A DNA stretch of 64,000 bases from NCBI GenBank assembly GCA_963765875.1, contig CAVXYK010000002.1:62001-126000 (forward strand), given 5' to 3'. The DNA is from JAWKOK01 sp963765875. GTDB lineage: Bacteria > Chloroflexota > Anaerolineae > Caldilineales > Caldilineaceae. The notes beneath the pieces were generated by a model. It was given only the letters and a program-made list of their open reading frames with translations, made no database searches and was not told the origin of the DNA. A program made the translations under genes and the position numbers. This document shows positions 37,368 through 46,380 of the stretch, piece after piece. The stretch's first letter is position 1. Each line of letters opens with the position of its first letter.

Positions 37368-38171
37368 TTACGCTTGCCCCCGAACGCCTGCCGCCAATTC
37401 GGCCCCCAATGCGCCGGCTGCATCAACGCCATCGTCGCCGCCGGACGCTTTGACCAATGCCGACCCAACGATCACGCCATCGGCGATCGAGGCGACGGTT
37501 GCTGCTTGAGCCCCGCTGCCAATGCCGAACCCGACGGCCAGCGGCAAATCGGTGTAGCGTCGGACACGCTGCACAAACTCTGCCAGGTCCGGTGGCAGCT
37601 CGTTGCGCGCACCGGTGATACCGGCAATGCTGACCATATAGATGAAGCCGGTGGCATGCTGTGCAACCAGTCGAATGCGATCTTCTGTGCTGGTTGGCGC
37701 CAGCATATAGATGGTGGCGATGCCTGCCTCTCGGCAGGCTGCCTCGACCTCACCCGCTTCGTCAGGCGGCAGATCGGGCACGATCAGCCCGTCGATGCCC
37801 GCCTCGGCAGCATCGGTCACAAAGCGATCCACGCCATAGGCGAAGAGTGGATTGAAGTAGGACATGGCGCAGAATGGCTGTTCGATCCCTGCGGCACGGA
37901 GTTCACGCACCATGGCGATGCAGTCGGCCACGGTCGTGCCCTGAGTGAGCGCTGTGTACGTCGCGGTCTGGACTGTCGGTCCATCGGCCAGCGGATCGCT
38001 GTGGGGAATGCCGATCTCGAAGAGATCGGCTCCCGCTTCGGCCAACGCGCCGACGAGATCCAGCGTTCGTGCGCGTGTCGGATAGCCCATGGCCTGGTAG
38101 GGCATGAAGGCCGCGCGTTTTTCGGTTTTCGCCTGCCTAAAGACGGCGCTGATCCGTTCGACACCGGTCAT
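37368..38171 (-). CDS. trpA: Tryptophan synthase alpha chain
   Basis: Cleaves indole-3-glycerol phosphate to indole, which passes to TrpB. The 267-residue product has the catalytic pair Glu52 and Asp63 in FEIGIPHSDPLADGP. The usual Phe of the PFSDP motif is His here, a small change near the active site. GIDGLIVPDLPPDEAGE, then YMLAPTSTEDRI and VGFGIGSG are family signatures. Start ATG 38171 follows AGGAAAGG. It lies last in the minus-strand group, after trpB. Confidence 0.92.
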   Translation of the reverse strand: MTGVERISAVFRQAKTEKRAAFMPYQAMGYPTRARTLDLVGALAEAGADLFEIGIPHSDPLADGPTVQTATYTALTQGTTVADCIAMVRELRAAGIEQPFCAMSYFNPLFAYGVDRFVTDAAEAGIDGLIVPDLPPDEAGEVEAACREAGIATIYMLAPTSTEDRIRLVAQHATGFIYMVSIAGITGARNELPPDLAEFVQRVRRYTDLPLAVGFGIGSGAQAATVASIADGVIVGSALVKASGGDDGVDAAGALGAELAAGVRGQA

Positions 38172-38201
38172 GACAAATCCTTTCCTAATGGTCAACGGTG
38201 G

Positions 38202-38280
38202 ATTGTCAATAGTCAATTGTCAATGTTACGGTGGGACAAACACGTTGACAATTGAAAGTTGACAATTGACTATTGACAAT
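38202..38280. repeat. 22-bp inverted repeat between trpB and trpA
   Basis: Arms 38202-38223 and 38259-38280 are exact complements made of TTGACAATTGAC-type words with a 35-nt middle. The repeat fills most of the spacer between the trpB stop and the trpA ribosome-binding site, so the transcript would fold there. The same words occur at 40535, 41955 and 42754. Confidence 0.6.
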
Positions 38281-38284
38281 TTAC

Positions 38285-39526
38285 CTACTTCAACACCTGC
38301 ATCACCGTCCCCAGATCTTTGTCTCCGCGACCACTCAAATTGACCAGAATGATCTCATCCTTGCCCATCGTCGGGGCCAACTCGGTCAGATAGCCGACGG
38401 CATGGGCGCTTTCCAGGGCTGGAATGATGCCTTCGTACTCACAGAGCAGGCCGAATCCTTCCATCGCCAAGTCATCAGTGCAGTAGGTGTATTCGGCACG
38501 CTCCAGATCGCGCAGCCAGGCGTGTTCCGGGCCGACGCTGGCGTAGTCGAGACCGGCGCTAATGCTGTGGGTCAATGCGATTTGGCCGTCCGCGTCCTGC
38601 AACACATAGCTCTTGGTTCCCTGGAGAATGCCCAGCCGGCCCATTTCCGGATCGGCGAAACGGGCGGCATGTTCACCGCTCTCAATGCCGTGACCGCCGG
38701 CCTCAACGCCAATCAGGCGCACATCCTCGTAGGGGAGGAAGGGGTGGAAGATGCCGATGGCGTTGCTGCCGCCGCCCACACAGGCAACGATGGTGTCCGG
38801 CAAGCGGCCGGGGCCGTCGTCAGTATCGAGCATCTGGCCCAGAGCCTCTCTGCCGATGATGCTCTGGAAGTCGCGCACCATGGCCGGATAGGGATGGGGG
38901 CCCAAGGCGCTGCCCAACAGGTAGTGGGTGGTCCCGACGTTGGTCACCCAGTCGCGGATGGCCTCATTGATGGCGTCCTTGAGCGTCTTGCTGCCGCTCT
39001 CCACGCCGCGGACCTCGGTGCCCAGCAGACGCATGCGGAAGACGTTGGGCTCCTGGCGTGCCATGTCGACTGTGCCCATGTAGACCACACACTCGATGCC
39101 GAGCAATGAGGCCGCGGTGGCCGTTGCCACGCCATGCTGGCCGGCTCCGGTTTCAGCGACGATACGCGTTTTGCCCATCTTGCGCTTCATCAATAGCGCT
39201 TGGCCCAGCGCATTGTTGATCTTGTGGGCTCCGGTGTGTGCCAGGTCCTCGCGCTTCAGGTAGATCTGCGCGCCGCCGAGATGCGCTGAGAGCCGTTTTG
39301 CATGGGTGATCGGCGTTGGCCGACCGACGAACGTGCGTTGCAGATAGGCCAGTTCATCCTGAAAATCCTTGTCGTTGCGGGCGAGCAGGTACATCTCCTC
39401 CAACTCGTCCAGCGCCGGCATCAAGGTTTCGGGTACAAACTTGCCGCCGTAGAGGCCGAAGTGACCCGATTCATCCGGCACCGCGTCGTAGTTGACCGAC
39501 GGGGTCGGTATTGGTTTTGTCGACAT
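38285..39526 (-). CDS. trpB: Tryptophan synthase beta chain
   Basis: Condenses indole and serine to tryptophan with PLP. The 413-residue protein carries the PLP lysine Lys102 in HTGAHKINN, then the phosphate loop GGGSNAIG, and ETGAGQHGVATA. It is the standard TrpB1 type that partners TrpA, whose gene follows. An upstream extension in the frame is not needed: ATG 39526 follows GAGGAA. The frame is intact although the upstream aroE is broken. Confidence 0.95.
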   Translation of the reverse strand: MSTKPIPTPSVNYDAVPDESGHFGLYGGKFVPETLMPALDELEEMYLLARNDKDFQDELAYLQRTFVGRPTPITHAKRLSAHLGGAQIYLKREDLAHTGAHKINNALGQALLMKRKMGKTRIVAETGAGQHGVATATAASLLGIECVVYMGTVDMARQEPNVFRMRLLGTEVRGVESGSKTLKDAINEAIRDWVTNVGTTHYLLGSALGPHPYPAMVRDFQSIIGREALGQMLDTDDGPGRLPDTIVACVGGGSNAIGIFHPFLPYEDVRLIGVEAGGHGIESGEHAARFADPEMGRLGILQGTKSYVLQDADGQIALTHSISAGLDYASVGPEHAWLRDLERAEYTYCTDDLAMEGFGLLCEYEGIIPALESAHAVGYLTELAPTMGKDEIILVNLSGRGDKDLGTVMQVLK

Positions 39527-39612
39527 AAAGTTCCTCGCTTGTGCGTGCCATTCGGAATTGCGAAGTATCCAGATTCGATCGTCATTAATCAGGCGAGTCC
39601 AGTGTACACAAG

Positions 39613-40502
39613 TTAGCGGTTTCGCCCAAACGCTGCCAGCGCAGCCGCTTCCATGACGTCGATCGGAGGCTGTTGGCCGGTCCACAGCTCAAAGGCAATG
39701 GCTCCTTGCCAGATCAACATGCCCAGTCCGCCGATGGCGCGTGCACCGTCCGCCTCCGCTTTCTTCAGCAGTCGCGTCTCTGGAGGGTTGTAGACAAGAT
39801 CGTAGACTGTCTGGCCTGGCCGAAACGCAACAGCTTCATCCCATGGCATTGTGTCGGTGTTGGGCGTCATGCCCATGGAAGTGCAGTTGATGATCAGGTC
39901 TGCACCTTCTGCCGCCTGTGTAATGCCAAAGGGAAAGGGGAGCGCACGGATTGGACAGCTGGGAAAGTGCGGTTGAATCGCCGCAGCCAGACGCTTCGGC
40001 CTTGTTCAATGTTCGATTGAGCAGCGTGACTCGACGCGCAGCCGGCCTCGGCCAGGCCGTAGACGACGGCCCGTGCTGATCCACCTGCACCGAGCACGAG
40101 CGCATTGGCTCCCGCCAGAGAAACCTGATGGGCATGAAGATCGGCCACGAAGCCGCGGGCGTCGGTGTTGTCTCCCAGCAAGCTGCCGTCTTCGCACACG
40201 ACGATGGTGTTGACGGCGCCAATGGCATCGGCCGCAAGGGTCAATTCGTCGACAAATGGCATGACGTTCTGCTTGTGCGGCACGGTCACGTTGGCCCCGC
40301 GCATGCCCAATGCATACAGCCCGGCCACGGCATGTTCAACCTGTGCGGGCGAGGTTATATCCACTGGCAGCGGCACATACCGCCAGTCCAGACCAAGCGC
40401 ATCAAAGGCAGCGTTGTGCATCGGCGGGCTGACGCTATGGCCCACCGGCCAGCCGATCAGGCCCACGATGGCGGTCTTGCCGGTGATTGTCTGTTTTGTC
40501 AT
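39613..40502 (-). CDS. aroE: Shikimate dehydrogenase (two frame breaks)
   Basis: Reduces dehydroshikimate with NADPH. The N-terminal half is intact: IGWPVGHSVSPPMHNAAF, then NVTVPHKQNV with the catalytic Lys, and DNTDARGF with the Asp. The cofactor loop LGAGGSARAV follows. Frame breaks near 40050 (after GLAEAG) and near 40000 (after LNRTLNKAE) split the second half. Its pieces are ARRVTLLNRTLNKAE, then RLAAAIQPHFPS to NCTSMGM, then YDLVYNPPETRLL to a normal end. The reconstructed product has the usual length of about 295. Confidence 0.85.
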
Positions 40503-40628
40503 CGTGTGTTTCTCACTTCGGTCCAGGGCCGGACAATGGTGAATTCTAAATGCTCAATTGTAAATTGTGAATGTGTTGTGCGATTCGGTCACCGAATCCC
40601 AATCTCCCAATCCCAAATCGCCAATCCC

Positions 40629-41936
40629 CTATTCCCTCTTCACACCCGCGCCCAACGCCTGCAGCGTGCTGTCGAAGCCAGGGAAACTGTCGCCGGTAAC
40701 GTCTGCGCCGTAGACCGTCGTATTGCCTTTGGCGATCAGGCCGGCGACAGCCAGGGCCATGGCTAGCCGGTGATCTTCCAGGCCGTCGACCGGGCCGCCA
40801 TTGAGCGGGGTGGGCCCGGTGACGATGAAGCCATCGTCGGTCGGTTCAATGTCTGCGCCCAGTTTGCGCAGTTCGCTGACGGTGGTGGCGATGCGGTCAG
40901 TCTCCTTGACGCGCAGTTCGCCGGCATTTCGCACAACCGTCTTTCCGTGGGCCTGAGTCGCGGCCACGGCCAGCACGGGCAGTTCATCGATCATGGTGAC
41001 GATCTGACTGCCGCCAACGGTGATGCCCTGCAATTCACTCCAACGCACTTCGATGTCGGCAACCGGCTCGCCGCTGTCGTCGCGGCGGTTGTGGTAGGTG
41101 ATCTGTGCACCCATTTCGGTCAGCACGTCGACAATGCCGGTTCGGGTCGGGTTGATACCGACCTCGGCGATGCTGATGCGGCTGTTGGGCACCAGCGCGC
41201 CGGCCACCAACAGGAAAGCTGCCGACGAGATGTCGCCGGGCACATTGACGTCCAGGGGCTTGAGCGCCTGCGTGGGCCGCTCGGCATGGATGGTGTTGCC
41301 CAGCGTGGAGATCGGCGCACCCATGGCGCTGAGCATGCGCTCGGTATGGTCGCGGGCCGGGCCTGGCTCGCGTATAACGGTCAAGCCGTTGGCATACATG
41401 CCCGCCATCAGGATACAGCTTTTGACCTGGGCGCTGGCCACCGGCAGATCGTATTCCAATCCGCTGAGCCGCGCCGGGCGAATGCCCAGCGGCGCGTAGT
41501 TGCCCGTCTGTCGGCCCATGATGTCCGCACCCATCCCGCGCAGCGGTTGCACGATGCGCCCCATGGGCCGCCGTCGGATCTGTGCTGTGCCGGTCAGAAA
41601 ACTGGTGAACTGCTGCCCTGCCAGCAGCCCGGTCATCAGTCGGATGGTCGTGCCCGAGTTGGCGCAGTCCAGCACGCCGGCCGGCTCTTGGAGGCCGTCC
41701 AGCCCCCGTCCATGGACGATCAACTCAGTCGGCGAGTCGACCTCAATTTGCACGCCTAAGGCTCGCATCACATCGATTGTTGCCCGGCAGTCGACGCCAT
41801 CCAGAAAATTGTGGATCTTGCTCACACCCTCGGCAATGCTCGCAAACATCACTGCCCGATGGCTGATGGATTTGTCCCCCGGGACGTAGCAACGACCGGT
41901 GAGTGGAGAGCCGGGGTGGAGGGTTAGTTTGGTCAT
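40629..41936 (-). CDS. aroA: EPSP synthase
   Basis: Transfers enolpyruvate from PEP to shikimate 3-phosphate. The 435-residue product has GDKSISHRAVMFAS at the start, LDCANSGTTIRLMTGLLAG in the middle, then RDHTERML and LRVKETDRI; GLEDHRLAMALAVAG closes it. The NSGTTIR form resembles Bacillus-type rather than E. coli-type enzymes. The frame is intact. It lies between the four-helix-bundle gene and aroE with about 440 bp and 126 bp of spacers that hold TTGACAATTGA and CCCAATC repeats. Confidence 0.94.
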   Translation of the reverse strand: MTKLTLHPGSPLTGRCYVPGDKSISHRAVMFASIAEGVSKIHNFLDGVDCRATIDVMRALGVQIEVDSPTELIVHGRGLDGLQEPAGVLDCANSGTTIRLMTGLLAGQQFTSFLTGTAQIRRRPMGRIVQPLRGMGADIMGRQTGNYAPLGIRPARLSGLEYDLPVASAQVKSCILMAGMYANGLTVIREPGPARDHTERMLSAMGAPISTLGNTIHAERPTQALKPLDVNVPGDISSAAFLLVAGALVPNSRISIAEVGINPTRTGIVDVLTEMGAQITYHNRRDDSGEPVADIEVRWSELQGITVGGSQIVTMIDELPVLAVAATQAHGKTVVRNAGELRVKETDRIATTVSELRKLGADIEPTDDGFIVTGPTPLNGGPVDGLEDHRLAMALAVAGLIAKGNTTVYGADVTGDSFPGFDSTLQALGAGVKRE

Positions 41937-42380
41937 TTGGTTACCTGTGTAATGGTCAATTGTCGATTGTCAATGATCAATTTTCAATGGTGTCGAGCTT
42001 GGAACGGTTTTATGCTGGCGACATCTCCATCTGAGAAGCCATGGTAATTGGGAATCTCATGTTATTGACACCGCCGGTTTCAGCCCCGTGCCGTAATTCT
42101 CGACCACATGAGATGCATTCTATCTGAACTACTGGAACTATCTGCAAAGCAGCACGTTTGCGCCGGCACCCCAGAACGTTCAGCCCCACCACCCAACTTC
42201 TACACTGAAGACACAGCGTGATCATTGGTTTTCTTGGGATACAGGGTTCTATGCGCACGCCCACGTACGAACGAAACTGACGCTGTCGAGAAGATCATGG
42301 TGTCGAAATAATGTCAGTCTAGAACGGCCTGCAAGAAGCGATATGCTGCGACTATGGGACACTAACCCAGTCTTGCGGCG
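41937..42380. other. 444-bp spacer without a convincing gene
   Basis: Positions 41955-41990 hold AATTGTCGATTGTCAATGATC-like repeats of the family seen beside trpB. The rest contains an 84-residue minus-strand frame with a few cysteines, but no ribosome-binding site and no recognisable family, so I do not call it a gene. Confidence 0.4.
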
Positions 42381-42737
42381 CTATGTTCGTCGACTGGCGG
42401 TACGGATGCTTGCATTGACGATGCGGCTTAGCTCTCCGCACTCCTGAATCAATTCGGCCAGCTTGGTCGTCGGTATCATTTCACTGCGTTGAATGATCTG
42501 CAACCAAATATTGCTCTCATTCAGTTCCTTTAGGCAGATTCGCAATTTGTGAACAAAGTCTCTTGTGCTTTCCGCTCCGCGTGCTTCGGCATAGTGTGCG
42601 GCCGGAGCTGTTCCGCTACGCAACAGTTGGTTACTCACGTGTCGAGCTGCCTGTGTTCTAGGCATCGAACCACATAACCGTACCGTCCGCACCGCAAAAT
42701 CGATCAACCGCTCCTGAATATCATCACCTCTTGCCAT
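42381..42737 (-). CDS. Four-helix bundle protein (23S rRNA IVS-type family)
   Basis: A 118-residue helical protein. The motif TQAARHVSNQLLRSGTAPAA, then HYAEARGAES, FVHKLRICLKELNESNIWL is that of the four-helix bundle family first found inside 23S rRNA intervening sequences and now known mostly as free-standing genes. The ATG at 42737 has a GGAGGATC site 8 bp ahead. Its function is unknown. It sits inside the aromatic gene row between tyrA and aroA, flanked by TTGACAATCGACA repeats, which suggests later insertion. Confidence 0.75.
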   Translation of the reverse strand: MARGDDIQERLIDFAVRTVRLCGSMPRTQAARHVSNQLLRSGTAPAAHYAEARGAESTRDFVHKLRICLKELNESNIWLQIIQRSEMIPTTKLAELIQECGELSRIVNASIRTASRRT

Positions 42738-42786
42738 CGGGGGATCCTCCAGCATTGATAATTGAAAGTTGACAATCGACAATTGA

Positions 42787-43669
42787 CTATTTCTTTTCCC
42801 GTTGCTCCCACCCGCTCCGCGCCACCTGCGATCGATCCAACTTCCTCCGCAGCTCCTCTTCATCGCCTCGCTCAATCAGCCCGCGGATCTCTTCCAGATG
42901 CGTCGAAAAAGTGTCGATCTGCTCAAGCACAGCCGAGCGATTGGTCAAGAGAATATCAAGAAACATGTGTGTATCACTGGCGGCGACACGGCTGGTGTCG
43001 CGGAATCCGCCTGCTGCCAGATCCCAGACCGTCGGATCGGTTTCGCCTACTTCAGCGACGGCATCGACCAGCGAACTGGCGAGCAAATAGGGCAGGTGGC
43101 TGATACCGGCGACCAGATCGGTCGTGGCGATCCGGCGCGAGAATGACCGGCTTGGCCCCAACAACCTCAACCAGTTCGGTGACCAGTGCAAGCGCCTCCG
43201 GGCTTGTCCGAGAGAGCGGCGAGAGCACCCAGGTCGCACCCTGATAGAGATCGGGTTCAGCAGCGGTGAATCCGGCTGTCTCTTTGCCCGTCATCGGATG
43301 ACCGCCCACTGCCTGTACGCCGATGGGCAACTTGTCAAGCATCTCGCAGATCGTCTGCTTGGTGCTGCCCATGTCCATCACCACGGTGCCGGGCCAGAGC
43401 AGCGGCCCGATGTCGTTCAGCACCTCGATGATGGTGCGCACGGGTGTGGCAATGATGACGATGTCGGCTCCCAGCACGCCGGTATGCGGGTCATTGGTGG
43501 CCAGATCGACAGCGCCTGAATGAAAGGCATCGAGCACAATACGCGACCGACGAGCCACGCCGCGCACCTCGCGACAGGCTCCCTTCTGCATCAGGTCCAT
43601 GCACAGACTGGCGCCCATCAGGCCCAGCCCGATGACGGTCACCCGGCATTCTCGAAGCGTCTTGCTCAT
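42787..43669 (-). CDS. tyrA: Prephenate dehydrogenase (one frame break)
   Basis: Oxidises prephenate to hydroxyphenylpyruvate on the way to tyrosine. The N-terminal Rossmann part is clear: VTVIGLGLMGASLCMDL, then DIVIIATPV and VMDMGSTKQ, with GGHPMTGKE for substrate binding. The frame breaks near 43130, after KPVILAPDRHD; the C-terminal helical domain continues as DLVAGISHLPYLLASSLVD and FRDTSRVAASDTHM. SHLP is the conserved helix end. No ACT domain follows, so feedback by tyrosine would act through another site. The total length (about 293) is normal. Confidence 0.85.
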
Positions 43670-43753
43670 CTTTGTGTCCTGGTACGGTTTGGCATTGGAA
43701 CGAAAGGAAGGTCAATGGGCAATAGGAAGTACATTGAGATTGGGAGATTTCTA

Positions 43754-43901
43754 GTTCTGGCGTTTTCTGTGGTTAGGCGTTGACCGCCCAGGGCTGAAGC
43801 CGCCGGGCTATTGAGCGACGCCCCTTTGCAAAGGGGCGTCGCTCAATAGCTCCGTCCATTTATGGCGGAGCGGTCTGCGCAACCACAGAAAACGCCAGAA
43901 C
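43754..43901. repeat. Nested palindromic element, 148 bp
   Basis: Outer arms of 21 bp (43754-43774 and 43881-43901) are exact complements. In the centre, 43808-43849 is a perfect 42-bp palindrome (CGACGCCCCTTTG and its mirror). Between these lies a GGGCTGAAGCCGCCGGGCTA arm and a CCATTTATGGCGGAG stretch. It lies between tyrA and the first DAHP synthase, with no ORF. The form matches a REP-like or short non-autonomous mobile repeat. Confidence 0.65.
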
Positions 43902-43990
43902 CAGGGAAATTGGGAGATTAGGAGATTGGGGATTGAGACGGCAACCTCAATCTCCCAATCTCTTAATCTCCAATCTCTAGTCTCAAATCC

Positions 43991-45007
43991 CTAAATCTCC
44001 CGACCCACCGCTTCAGCAACCGGCCGCAACTCCGCCATGACCTTGGCGAAGTGCTCAGGCGTGAGGCTCTGCGCGCCGTCGCTCCAGGCGCTACCCGGAT
44101 CGGGATGCACCTCGATCATCAGCGCATCGGCCCCCGCAGCCACTGACGCCATGGCGACCGGACCGACCAGATCCCACTGGCCGGTGCCATGGGCCGGATC
44201 GGCGACGACCGGCAGATGGGTCAACGATTTGAGAACCGGAACGGCATTGATGTCGAAGGTGTTGCGTGTGATGGTCTCGTAGGTGCGGATGCCCCGTTCA
44301 CAGACCATCACTTGCATGTTGCCGCCGCTGAGAATGTACTCGGCGCTCATCAGCAACTCTTCGATGGTGCCGCTGATCCCGCGCTTGAGGAAGACCGGTT
44401 TCTCCTGCTTGCCCAGCGCCTTGAGCAGTGAATAGTTCTGGGTATTACGCGCACCGACCTGCAGGATGTCGGCATAGTCGCCCACCAACTCGACATCATC
44501 AGGGCTCATCACTTCGGTGATCACCGGCAGACCCGTCTGTTCACGGGCCTCGGCCAGGTAGCGTAGACCCTCTTCGCCCAAGCCCTGAAAGCTGTAGGGG
44601 CTGCTGCGCGGCTTGTAGGCGCCGCCGCGTAGAATTGTGGCCCCGGCTTCCTTGACTGCGTGGGCCACTTCCAAGATCATCTCACGGCTTTCGACACTGC
44701 ATGGCCCGGCCATGACCGCAATCTTCTTGCCGCCGATGGCCGCTCCACCGGCCTGGATGACTGTATTCTCATGGCTGAAATCACGGCTGGCCAGCTTGTA
44801 CGGCTGCATGACGCGCATGCTCTTCTCGACGCCGTCCATGACCTCGAAAGTGGCGCGTTGTAAGAGGTATTCATCGGCTCCGATGACGCCGACGATGGTG
44901 CGTGCTTCGCCGCGACTCAGGTGGACCTTGTAGCCAAGGTCTTCGATTCGGTTGACAACTGCTTCGACGTCGCTCGGCTGAGCGGTCTGTTTCATGACAA
45001 TGATCAT
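43991..45007 (-). CDS. aroF: DAHP synthase, type I-beta with regulatory domain (copy 1)
   Basis: Joins PEP and erythrose 4-phosphate to begin aromatic synthesis. Residues 1-70 are the ferredoxin-like regulatory domain (MIIVMKQTAQPSDVEAVVNR) that lets tyrosine or phenylalanine shut the barrel in Thermotoga-type enzymes. The barrel has AGPCSVESREMILEVA, then LRGGAYKPRSSPYSFQGLG, VGARNTQNYSLL, KRGISGTIEE and DPAHGTG for metal binding. 338 residues, intact. It is next to a paralogue, and the pair would allow separate feedback control. Confidence 0.92.
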   Translation of the reverse strand: MIIVMKQTAQPSDVEAVVNRIEDLGYKVHLSRGEARTIVGVIGADEYLLQRATFEVMDGVEKSMRVMQPYKLASRDFSHENTVIQAGGAAIGGKKIAVMAGPCSVESREMILEVAHAVKEAGATILRGGAYKPRSSPYSFQGLGEEGLRYLAEAREQTGLPVITEVMSPDDVELVGDYADILQVGARNTQNYSLLKALGKQEKPVFLKRGISGTIEELLMSAEYILSGGNMQVMVCERGIRTYETITRNTFDINAVPVLKSLTHLPVVADPAHGTGQWDLVGPVAMASVAAGADALMIEVHPDPGSAWSDGAQSLTPEHFAKVMAELRPVAEAVGREI

Positions 45008-45132
45008 GGTGGTACATACTCCTTATTGTTAAGCCAGATGATTGAACCCAAGATCAAAGATCAGTGATCGAGGAACCGCTTCCGGCCACGAGTAGATCAC
45101 GGTCCCTCTGTTCTTCGATCTTTGCTCACTCT

Positions 45133-46206
45133 CTAGGCAAGAGCAGCCAATTCGGCCAGTTCATCCGCTTCCATCGTCGGCGCTTCGGCAATATAGCGGT
45201 CGACCGCGACAGCCACTCGCTGCAGGTCTTTCATCAATGCGGCGAAGGTTTCAAGCGTCAGGCTTTGGCGGCCGTCGCTGATGGCGTTGTCCGGGTCGGG
45301 ATGCACTTCCAGGATCAGGGCGTCGGCTCCTGCCGCGATTGATGCCTTGGCCATGGCCGGCACCAGTTCGCGCAGGCCTGTGCCGTGGGACGGGTCGGCA
45401 ACAATGGGCAGATGGCTGCTCTCCTTGACCAGCGGCACGGCATTGAGATCGAAGGTATTGCGTGTGGCCGTCTCGAAGGTGCGGATGCCCCGCTCGCAGA
45501 GCATGACGTTGTAGTTGCCGTTGCTGACGATGTACTCGGCGCACATCAACCACTCCTTGATCAGGCCGCTCATGCCCCGCTTGAGCAGCACCGGCTTCTG
45601 CACCTTGCCCACAGCCTGGAGCAGGCCGTAGTTCTGCATGTTGCGTGCCCCGATCTGCAAAATGTCGGCGTATTCGGCCACCATGGGCACCGTCTCCACC
45701 GTCATCACTTCGGTGATGATGGGCAGGCCGGTCTGCTCGCGGGCTTCGGCCAGATATTCGAGTCCCTTGAGGCCGAATCCCTGGAAGTCGTAGGGGCTGG
45801 TGCGCGGCTTGAATGCGCCGCCACGCAGCACCTTGGCGCCGGCTTCTTTGACCGCATGGGCGATCTCGATGATCTGCTCCCGGCTTTCAACGCTGCACGG
45901 TCCGGCCATCACGATGATCTCTTGCCCGCCGATCTGTACCTGGCCGCCGGCCACGTCAAGGATCGTGTTTTCTGGACGGGTGGTGCGGCTGCCGAGTTTG
46001 TAGGGCTCCTGAATACGCAACGTATTGGCGACGCCTTCCATGGCGTCAAAAAGCTCGCGGGTCACCTGTGTCAGGTCACCCACCAACGCCACGACAGTAC
46101 GGTTTTCGCCATAGATAGGGTGTGTGGTACAGCCCATTGTTTCGGCTTTGGCGATGACAGCGCCGATCTCAGCGGCGGTTGCATCCGGTCTCATTACGAC
46201 GATCAT
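45133..46206 (-). CDS. aroF: DAHP synthase, type I-beta (copy 2)
   Basis: A second DAHP synthase of 357 residues, of the same architecture as its downstream neighbour: N-terminal regulatory domain (MIVVMRPDATAAEIGAVIAK), then AGPCSVESREQIIEIAHAV, LRGGAFKPRTSPYDFQGFG, IGARNMQNYGLLQ, LKRGMSG and DPSHGTG. A C-terminal tail of about 20 residues (AEAPTMEADELAELAALA) is absent from copy 1. The two copies differ throughout, so the duplication is old. ATG 46206 follows CAAGGAG. Differences in the regulatory domain suggest different amino acid inhibitors, which is inference. Confidence 0.92.
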   Translation of the reverse strand: MIVVMRPDATAAEIGAVIAKAETMGCTTHPIYGENRTVVALVGDLTQVTRELFDAMEGVANTLRIQEPYKLGSRTTRPENTILDVAGGQVQIGGQEIIVMAGPCSVESREQIIEIAHAVKEAGAKVLRGGAFKPRTSPYDFQGFGLKGLEYLAEAREQTGLPIITEVMTVETVPMVAEYADILQIGARNMQNYGLLQAVGKVQKPVLLKRGMSGLIKEWLMCAEYIVSNGNYNVMLCERGIRTFETATRNTFDLNAVPLVKESSHLPIVADPSHGTGLRELVPAMAKASIAAGADALILEVHPDPDNAISDGRQSLTLETFAALMKDLQRVAVAVDRYIAEAPTMEADELAELAALA

Positions 46207-46261
46207 TGGATATTCTCCTTGGTTGTTTTCTCTCTATTTTTGGTCTATATCGAGTGTCTGG

Positions 46262-46380
46262 GACTGGAGATTAGTGATTAGTGATTGGGGATTAGGGGGT
46301 GAGAGAGGCTGACAGGGTTTTCACAGCACCCCGATCCCAAATTCACAAATCCCTAATCCCCAATCCCTATTCCCCGATCC
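46262..46380. repeat. GATTGGGGATTAG-type spacer repeat
   Basis: A run of GATTAGTGATTAGTGATTG and GGGGATTAGGGGG is followed after about 45 bp by its complement (CCCTAATCCCCAATCCC), so the spacer between pheA and DAHP synthase 2 can fold. The end of the pheA frame runs into it. Related sequence occurs at 33855, 34887, 40592 and 43905. Confidence 0.5.

Noticed and set aside
37374..39109. Long plus-strand ORFs opposite trpA and trpB
   Set aside because: They are mirror frames of well-conserved genes; the minus-strand proteins are certain.
40770..41759. 329-residue plus-strand ORF opposite aroA
   Set aside because: Shadow frame of EPSP synthase without any family pattern.
42010..42264. 84-residue minus-strand ORF with Cys pairs
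   Set aside because: No ribosome-binding site, no homologous pattern, and it lies in a spacer with repeats.
45385..46281. 298-residue plus-strand ORF opposite the second DAHP synthase
   Set aside because: Shadow frame; the DAHP synthase on the other strand has all motifs.
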